This document shows, piece by piece, positions 57,032 to 64,000 of a stretch of 64,000 nucleotides of DNA. The translations under genes were made by a program, and so were the position numbers. The notes below the pieces were generated by a model, which made no database searches, was not told where the DNA came from, and worked only from the letters and a program-made list of their open reading frames with translations. The DNA is from Phellopilus nigrolimitatus (taxonomy: Eukaryota > Basidiomycota > Agaricomycetes > Hymenochaetales > Hymenochaetaceae). The stretch covers positions 62,001 through 126,000 of the forward strand of contig JAJOHG010000033.1 in assembly GCA_021029095.1 (NCBI GenBank), in the 5' to 3' direction. Position 1 is the first letter of the stretch. Each line of letters starts with the position of its first letter.

Positions 57032-58016
57032 AGATAGTAAGGTGTTTCAATGGGTCCATTCCCGCACGAGCTTGGTTTTACCTCTGTCTGCGCTAACCGC
57101 ACCGCTGGTATCTAACGTTCAATACTGCATATACTCTACTCTAGCTTATATAGTCGACTTATTAGTCCAAGAACTCCCCTACGTCTTTAGGTGGTTTTAC
57201 GGAGTATAATCAAATAACGCCCTTGTCAGACAATTCCCGGCCATGCGAGTTTCCCCATATCGGTCTGTTCATTTACTGTTCGTTCAACTGCACGTTTGTA
57301 TCTCTGCCATTAACTGCATCCGTCGCAATCAGAGTAGCCTAATAACCAGCTTGCAGGTGTCTGCTGTGAGAGGGTCCCCGCCTATTCAACTAATATCTGT
57401 ACCCACTGGCAGTATATAAAGGAAAGAAACAATAAATGATAAGTACAATTATGCATTGTGGATTTCATAATACAGCAATGACACGTGTACACCGACGACG
57501 GAGCCGCTGATAAATTTGTAACGTCATTATATAGTAAGTACCTCAATAGGAACTCTGAATCGGGCCAATGCAAACACGGACCCACATTAAAAGTGGAGGG
57601 CCGGCTTCGCCAGCAAAGCCCCTCAAAACCCGCTGCATACCCTTGTGGTCAATCGCAGCGTCTGCACTCTAGTTTTCATAGATAATGGCAATGCTGAAAA
57701 AGCATGCGTTTTGAAGTTCCGCTGCTTCAAAGCATGCTGATGGCACACGAGAACGGACGGGCCCGGAATAATAACGTGACATCATGAAGATCGTCATTTT
57801 GCTTCGGCATTGTCGGCATTTTTCAGCAACTCGACGCGTAGAAAGAGCGGCTTTCCCCGGACGCCCAAAGGCTCAAATACGCGCCGTTTTTGCGTCTATC
57901 GTTTTGATAAGCTCTTCAGATACATTGCACCTTGTTCAGCTTCTTGGACTCTACCGCCAACCTCGGTCATTAGAAATCTGCTTCATTCATTGTATAGATC
58001 TCGATTCCTGCCGACA
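57032..58016. other. Intergenic region
   Basis: Nearly 1 kb between MAS2 and the ceramidase gene, same strand. No supported gene; several short open frames only. Confidence 0.42.
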
Positions 58017-59300
58017 ATGAGCCAGCCAGTGAGCGATGCCTTCAATTTCAGCCGCTCGGGCGCATGGGGGCCAATTACTTCGACTTTAGACTTTTGCGAG
58101 GTGAGCATCAGTCTAAACCCGGAAGGACGTTTATAAACACACGTATAGGCAAATTACCAATTTTCGAAGTATGTTGCGGAAATGGCAAACGCATTTTCCA
58201 ATATCATTACGGTCTGGCTCGCTCTACATGGTGCGAACAAGATCAGGGAGCAAGGTCTTCCTTCAAGGTACCTCTTCGGATTCTTGGTGTGTTCTTTACT
58301 CTTGTACAAGCGTGATGGTGTAGCACTACATATTAACAACGGCTGCCAAAAATACAAAACACGATTTCAGTCTCTAGCCGTCGTCGGTATTGGTAGCTTC
58401 GCTTTTCACGCGACCCTCCTACACACCGCGCAACTTTCCGACGAACTTCCCATGGTTTACACGGCATCGTGTGCTCAATTCATTCTCCTTGATACGGCAC
58501 GGGGCTTCAGTATTCGAGGAAACAGGAAGTCGCAGCTGTTGCTATTTGGAATTCTGTTCGTGGACATTCTGTTCACTTATTCATAGTGAGCGAACACCCC
58601 CAATTTATTCGTCACCCGTTCAAATGATCATATTACATACCTTGGACGCTCAGTTGGATGTACCGCAACCCAATCTACCATCAAGTCGTGTTTGCGGGTA
58701 TCATGCTCTTTATCTCCGCACGCGGCGTATGGCTCTTGCACTTCTCAGAGGCGTCTGCGAATCTCGACGCAGAGACAAGGAGAACAATAGGCATCCAATA
58801 CAATGCAGGCGCAGGAACATTCGTCCTCGGATTCGTGATATGGAATTTAGACAACGTGTTCTGCGATGCACTGTCGCGATGGAAAGCTTCTGTGACCTGG
58901 CCTGCTGCTTTTTTTATGGAAGGTCGGTGTTTTCCGCGCAATCACATCTGAAGATAAACTCACGTTACTTCAAGGGCATTCGTGGTGGCACGTTTTTACG
59001 GTAAGCCGACAAGTGATATTTTTGTGTTGAAAATACCGAATGATCGCCCAGGCTTACGGAACCTACCTTATGTGGATTGGCACGACTTGTAAGCATTTCT
59101 TCCAACTTTCTACGTGCATGCATTTATTCCAAGTTGGTCACAGATCTGTGAACATTTCTATTACGAAAACCCTGAGCACCTTTACTGACAAATGTCGCAG
59201 GACACTCTGCATAAAGGATGATCCGAGGAAATACGCGGTTAACTATAGCAGATGGTACGCTCCGTACGTGTGCCGCCTGCATGACGTTTCCAAAGACTAG
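58017..59300 (+). CDS. YPC1: Alkaline ceramidase
   Basis: ER/Golgi membrane enzyme that hydrolyses (and in yeast also re-forms) phytoceramide. Start MSQPVSDAFNF then GAWGPITSTLDFCE and ANYQFSKYVAEMANAFSNI. The zinc-site residues are in SFAFHATLLHTAQLSDELPM and in the C-terminal HSWWHVFT-AYGTYLMW. Hydrophobic spans such as LLLFGILFVDILFTYSYWMY and VFAGIMLFISARGVWLLHF fit seven-span topology. The last exon, LCIKDDPRKYAVNYSRW, follows a donor (acttgtaagc) that is one base out of phase with its acceptor near 59204, so the final junction is uncertain. Confidence 0.88.
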
Positions 59301-59892
59301 ATTGGGCTCAAGGCCAAGACACAATTCCGGAGTGAACGAGCTCTGTGGATCTTACGATGCCCGGTCGATCTTTCCATCACATCATCCTCGGGATTTTCAG
59401 GAGATCGATCGGATTGCTGTCCAGTGTCTGTTAGCAAGTTTCATTCCCCATTAGTCAAAACATATACTGCTGTTAGCCGTAGCATGGTAGCAAATTGAAA
59501 TCACTGCCGACGTTTCGTTGTGCACTGAAGTCCACAAATATCTTTCGCTGTCAATATAATTGGTCTGAAACCCATTGAGTTGACACATGTAAATTATGTA
59601 CAGCTGTAGCTTCTTAAAATTTTAGTTTAGTTTCCGGCATCGTTCCTCGGACGACATTTTACATGTGTAAAAGGGGAAAAGCTACTGGGAGGCTCTACAA
59701 ACAAAAAGAAGAGGTCCGAGTCCGAGCCACTTTCTGAGGTTTACCACCGAAACTTTCCCGGCTGATCCCTTCGAGATCGACACATAGGCCGAATGCGGAA
59801 CTTGTTCCCACACCTTACGCCAGCTTACGCCCGAGCGTTTTCGCCTGCACGCTTCAAGTTTGCTGGGCACTTGCTTCCAGCCACAGCGCCCA
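59301..59892. other. Intergenic region
   Basis: About 590 bases between the ceramidase stop and the next start. AT-rich in the middle; no gene seen. Confidence 0.42.
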
Positions 59893-61393
59893 ATGCGACC
59901 GTTCTCACTGCGGTCTGTCGCTACCGCGAACGGTGCACAGACCCGACTATGTTCACTTTCCTCATCGCTCCTGAGTCCGAAACGGACGTTGTCAAGTACC
60001 TCTGTCAATTGGCAAGACAGCCCGTCCGAAGGCGAGCGTCAGAGAGGAATTCCGCTTGCCTTCGACCTGAACGGCATAAAAATTTCTAATCCCAGTAAAG
60101 ACAGTATGTGTATGCATTAGTTAGTTTTAATTCTACTCTTGCTCATTACCATGTTCTCATCCAGATTTGTCATTGCAACGCCTCTCCTTCTCGCAGCGTT
60201 TGGCTGCGCGCCGCGCATCCCAGCTGGATGTCGAGGCGGAGAGGAAGGGCGAGATTAGTCCGGCTGGCAAGCAGCAGGTGTATGCAAAGACCGCTGGCGC
60301 TGGAGAAAATCTTGATGCTAAGTCCAAACCATCTGCGACCACCGCAAGACTGCAAGTCCCGAATCAAAGAGATGCAGGAGATGGAGGGTTGTCGGGTCAG
60401 CGTGGGGCGGGGAGGCCGCCGTATCAAAATAGGCAGAGGCCACCACAGAATGTCCAGAGGCCGCCATATCAGAATAACCAGAGGCCGCCATATCAGAATG
60501 ACCAGAGGCCGCCATATCAGAATAACCAGAGGCGGCCGCTGCAAGATGGACAGCGTCCGCCGTTCCAGAATGGTCCGCGACCGCCGCAGGTACAGAACGG
60601 AGAGCGACCACCATTCCAGAACGGTCCACGTCCTCCGTTCCAAAATGGACCACGATCACCGCTACAGAATGGTCAGCGACCACCGCCGCTACAAAACGGT
60701 CAGCGACTCCCGTTCCAAAATGGATCGCGACCACCATTTCAGAACGGTCCGCGACAGAATGGACCGCGACCGCCGCTACAGAATGGTCAGCGACCTCCGT
60801 TTCAGACTGGACAGATGGCTCCACTTCAGAACGGACAGAGTCCGCTTTTCCAGGCTGGGCGATGGCAAGGAGGTGCGAGAAGGCCGGGCGGGTCGTCTCC
60901 GAACAGACGCCAGAACACATCGAAGAAGCCACGTATGAGAACAGGTTCTGCGCGCCGGAACAAGGGAAATGTGGACCCAGAGTTGGATGACTACCCCGGC
61001 GACTCGAACAGGCCCCCAGTCCGCAAATACGACGAGGACGGCGTCCTCATGCTGAAGGGCGTACATGCGCAGCTCAACCCGCCCGCCCCGCCGAAGCTCC
61101 CGATGCTCATCAGTGCACAGCGCTTTGCACGCCGTTTGCGTACGCCATCGTCAGCGAAATTGGCTGCAGCATCCGCGAAGAGCAACTTGCGTGTTACTCC
61201 ATACAACAACCGCGCCGCACCACAGGCTGCCGCGCGGTTGGAACACAACAAGCTGGGCGTTGTGGACAACGCGCATTTGGCGCTGAGCCGCGTGCGGGAT
61301 TTGAGTGTGCGAAACCGTAGGGACGCGCTGGGCATCGTGCAGAAGCTGACTAGTTCGAGGGACCTTGGGAAGGGAGACACTATTCGCGTGTGA
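59893..61393 (+). CDS. Putative mitochondrial protein with proline-rich octapeptide repeats
   Basis: No family recognised. Exon 1 (from 59893) encodes an Arg/Ser-rich, acid-poor leader, MRPFSLRSVATANGAQTRLC, like a mitochondrial presequence, then LAFDLNGIKISNPSKD. A GT-AG intron (donor gtatgtgt) joins in phase to NLSLQRLSFSQRLAARRASQ. About 19 units of consensus RPPFQNGQ follow (60413-60859). The C-terminal 160 residues are basic and look folded: VRKYDEDGVLMLKGVHAQLN, KLPMLISAQRFARRLR, LRVTPYNNRAAPQAAARLEH and LALSRVRDLSVRNRRDALG. The layout (presequence, variable linker, basic domain) would fit a mitoribosome- or RNA-associated protein, which is inference only. Confidence 0.6.
60413..60859 (+). 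repeat. Minisatellite-like 24-base coding repeat
   Basis: About 19 imperfect units, mostly 24 bases, encode R-P-P-(F/Y/L)-Q-N-G-(Q/P). Early units use Tyr and N/D, later ones Phe/Leu and G, so the array has two sub-blocks that probably expanded separately. All unit length changes keep the frame. Confidence 0.8.
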
Positions 61394-61791
61394 TCTCATA
61401 CACGGATACTTGGCATAATGTTGTCTTTGCGCTTCCGTTAAACATTCTGAAATTTGTCCTTTCAATAATAATATCTTCATTTATGACACCCGGAATTGTG
61501 AGAATTAGAGGGATTGCTTCGACGTTCGAGCGCGTCAACATTCCAGAACACTGGTGGTATTTATTGTTTAGAAAGAACAGACACAGCCTTTTTGCAGAGA
61601 TAAGCTGCGAAAATAGAAATGCATTAAAAATAAAAAATGTTATTTTGAGTACAGCGAGCTTGCAAAAGGCCCAAAAGAATGGAAGTGGTACAGAGCGAAT
61701 GAGAAGAACAACAGCTAGGGACAGAAAAAAAGGACATCAAAACGTTCCCCAGCCGACCTGCCCCATAAAATCTGCCATGCGGAGTCATTCG
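61394..61791. other. Convergent intergenic region
   Basis: About 400 bases of AT-rich 3' flank between the repeat protein and the PEHE-like gene. Nothing seen. Confidence 0.45.
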
Positions 61792-64000
61792 TTAAGAGTC
61801 CATGGGTAGGTGAACATGCGTATCGACTGACATCCCATTTTGGTCAAACCCGCTTGCGCTGTCCTGGACGGCGCCATCCACAAACCCAGGATCGTATGTG
61901 AAGGCGCCCTCGTCGGTCTCTGTCGAAGCAGCGCGCATCAACGCGACGACATCCACGCCCTCGGTCATCCAGGCGGGCAGCTCGAATTCGATTTCCTGGC
62001 TGAAGTTCGGCATCTCTGTACCAAAAGGCAGGATGGAACGGCCTGTCTTGCGCCCCATACCTTCGTAGTGGGATGCGGCGACCATGATGCAGGGCATGTG
62101 CTTGCGTCGCTGTTTTCTGCGGCGGGGTTGGGTCGAGGATTTGTCGTGGCTAGTGCGCGAGGACGGCACGGACGCTGCGGAGAGCACAGGCACCGTTGAC
62201 TCGCGGCGCTGCTTTGATGGCGCTGTCGACTCATGTTCCACGGTTGGCTCGATTTGCTCATGCTCTGACTGAACTAGCGATACTGCACGCTCATCTCCTG
62301 TTTGCTGTAATGTCTCCTCGTATTGCATTGGAGGCGGTGTTTGCTCGATTTCTGCCGGCAGCGTCACATGCCTGGCCTGCGTCAACGAAGCTGATGGCTC
62401 ACGTTGCGCAGGTGCCAACGCGGGTTCGTGAAGCTCTTTCTGCGACAGAGTATCGCGCGGAACTGACGGAAAGGCGGGTTTATGTTGGGGCGGCGGTGGT
62501 ACGTGTCCAGGCAGTGATAGGGATTCCTGTTGCACGTACTTTAACGAAGGTTCGTAAGGCACTGGCGAAACTGTGTGGAAGTATTGCTCCGGGGGTGCTA
62601 TGGGCACATACCGCTCTGGCGGAGCCGAAGGCTCAGCCTGAGCTGATTCCGCCGGGGGAAGAGAGGGAACGAGACCGGCGGGGGTAAGCTGAGCGTCGGG
62701 AATATGCTCCGTGGCTAATGGGGTGCGATGCACATTCGTATGAGACGTCCGCGGTTTCTTATGAGGGCGCCCAATGAAGTCCTCCGGGCCGAGATGGTGG
62801 ACTCGTAGTTCGGCCCGCGGGACTGGATGGTGTGACATCGAATAGGTCGAGATTGGATAGTTGAAGCTTGGGTAAGCTGGCTCAAGATGATTTGAATCTA
62901 GATGACTGGGATCTTGATAGCTTGGGACTGAATGATCGGTGTCGGGGTAAGTTGGGACCATGTAGCTTGGGTCAGAATACTCCGAAGTTGGGGGGCCTGG
63001 TGACGCGATAGCGCTGGTTGATACAGACTCGTTGTCTTGTCGGTAGATAGGAATGGGAGGCGAGGGCTCTTTTCGATTTGCTGTTCTCGACCGTGTACGA
63101 GCTGCCGACGTGCTATGGAGGGCAGTGATTGTGATGCTGCCTTCCACTGGCAGAGTCTTCATAGTCGGCGGAGGCACCTCTTGCGCGATAGCCGGATCAG
63201 AGACACCTCTTTGTCTGCGAGTCGTCCTAGGCACATCAGCGAGTGGAGAAGGGGAGGAAGGCACTGTTGGTGGGCGGAGTCTGAGTTTTAGTTTTATTGG
63301 CTTCGACCTGCCCGACGACACGCTATCGGTACCTTCAAGGTCCAACTCGGCCGTCTCCTCGTTTCCATCCAGGAGTTCATCGGGAAGGCTTGGCTCAGCA
63401 GACATACTGCCCATCCGACTAGACTGCTTGTCTTTCTCATGGAATTTCCTCTCAAGGGGTAAGAGCGTACGATATCGTTCCTCCAGTGATGTAGCAACAT
63501 CGAGCATCAATCTGCGTCGGCGCTCACCCTCATTGAAAGCAGTGGTGCTGCTCGTGCTTACTCCTGCAATATACTCGAGCTCCTCGTCAACGGAAGGGCG
63601 CTCGTGTTCGAACGAATCGGCTGGGAGAGTAAGAAATGCAGCGTAGTCCGTGGCTCGCAACTGGTCGATCCGTTCTTTCAATTTGTAATGTTCGTGCTGT
63701 AGTTTTTCCTTCTCCCGCAAGCGTTGTCGTTTTTCGAGTATTTCATGCTTCCGATGTCGCTTTTCGTATGCCGCATCCGAGAGGTCTGCAGATTCCTAAG
63801 TAACAAGGCGTCTTCACTTTCAGCATCACATGTAGGACAAGGAAACGTACCACTTCGCCCGATCTCGCCCTTAATCTTCCGCCGACCATCTCCTCGTCTG
63901 TCAATTGAGTAAACTCGGGTGTCTGAATATTCTGCTGATCCTTGTATGCCTTGATAACCTCCGGGCGGTCGAAATACCGTTCGTTCGCATAAGGGTTCAG
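61792..64000 (-). CDS. PEHE-domain-like nuclear protein, 5' end outside window
   Basis: Partial gene entering from the right edge. The first visible exon encodes NERYFDRPEVIKAYKDQQN and LTDEEMVGGRLRARSGEV; an intron leads to ESADLSDAAYEKRHRKHEIL and a long charged coiled coil (LREKEKLQHEHYKLKERID). The DLSD-x-AY-x-KRH start followed by an Arg/Lys/Glu helix resembles the PEHE motif of MSL1/KANSL1, which binds MOF-type acetyltransferases. Then come a Ser/Pro-rich disordered region with SYQDPSHLDSNHLEP-type imperfect repeats, a basic patch (QPRRRKQRRKHMP) and a C-terminal segment ending THVHLPMDS. Family call is tentative. Confidence 0.5.

Noticed and set aside
60413..60859. CRISPR-like array
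   Set aside because: Contiguous coding units without spacers, in a fungal gene.
60108..60938. Long Arg/His-rich plus-strand frame and long minus-strand frames over the repeat
   Set aside because: Shadow frames created by the 24-base coding repeat; only one frame joins in phase to the leader exon and continues into the ordered C-terminal part.

Overview
This is nuclear DNA of a filamentous basidiomycete, most likely a wood-decaying Agaricomycete. Genes are packed on both strands and interrupted by many short (about 50-80 nt) GT-AG introns. The gene set fits that lineage: a DUF6533 membrane protein, two DUF6699 proteins, a GH6 cellobiohydrolase, a homologue of aldos-2-ulose dehydratase (best known from Phanerochaete), RSC subunits and an ALG9 mannosyltransferase. 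I saw no rRNA, tRNA, CRISPR, prophage or intact transposon.

Layout, 1-32 kb. The window opens inside a GH5 exo-1,3-glucanase, followed by a nucleobindin/Ssp120-like EF-hand protein (-). PFD1 (-) and SNU114 (+) share a divergent promoter. Next come calnexin (+), the aldos-2-ulose dehydratase homologue (-), a Rac-type GTPase (-), a Ser-rich conserved basidiomycete protein (+) and ALG9 (-). After a nearly 3 kb gene-poor gap lie a DUF6533 protein (-), an F-box protein (-) divergent from cutC (+), and an acyl-CoA desaturase with a C-terminal cytochrome b5 (-).

Layout, 34-64 kb. A catalytic-domain-only GH6 cellobiohydrolase (-) is followed by the DHHC palmitoyltransferase PFA4 (+), RSC4 (-), two neighbouring DUF6699 genes (-), and a CCDC124-like ribosome factor (-) divergent from RSC9 (+). 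Then come an FBXO21-like F-box protein (-), a CxxC-motif protein (-), mitochondrial processing peptidase alpha (+), alkaline ceramidase (+), a putative mitochondrial protein with about 19 proline-rich octapeptide repeats (+), and a 5'-incomplete PEHE-domain-like protein (-) running off the end.

The genes are mostly unrelated housekeeping functions: splicing, ER folding and glycosylation, chromatin remodelling, sphingolipid and fatty-acid metabolism, and wall or wood polysaccharide degradation. They do not form a pathway cluster. The two RSC subunits and the PEHE-like gene give a loose chromatin theme between 39 and 64 kb.

Two things stand out. First, the desaturase seems to need a 3-nt microexon, a 5-nt microexon and two GC-AG introns to rebuild its histidine boxes. 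Second, conserved genes in the first 32 kb carry many single-base frame breaks, while genes after 34 kb are almost clean. This looks more like local assembly or consensus error than mass gene decay.
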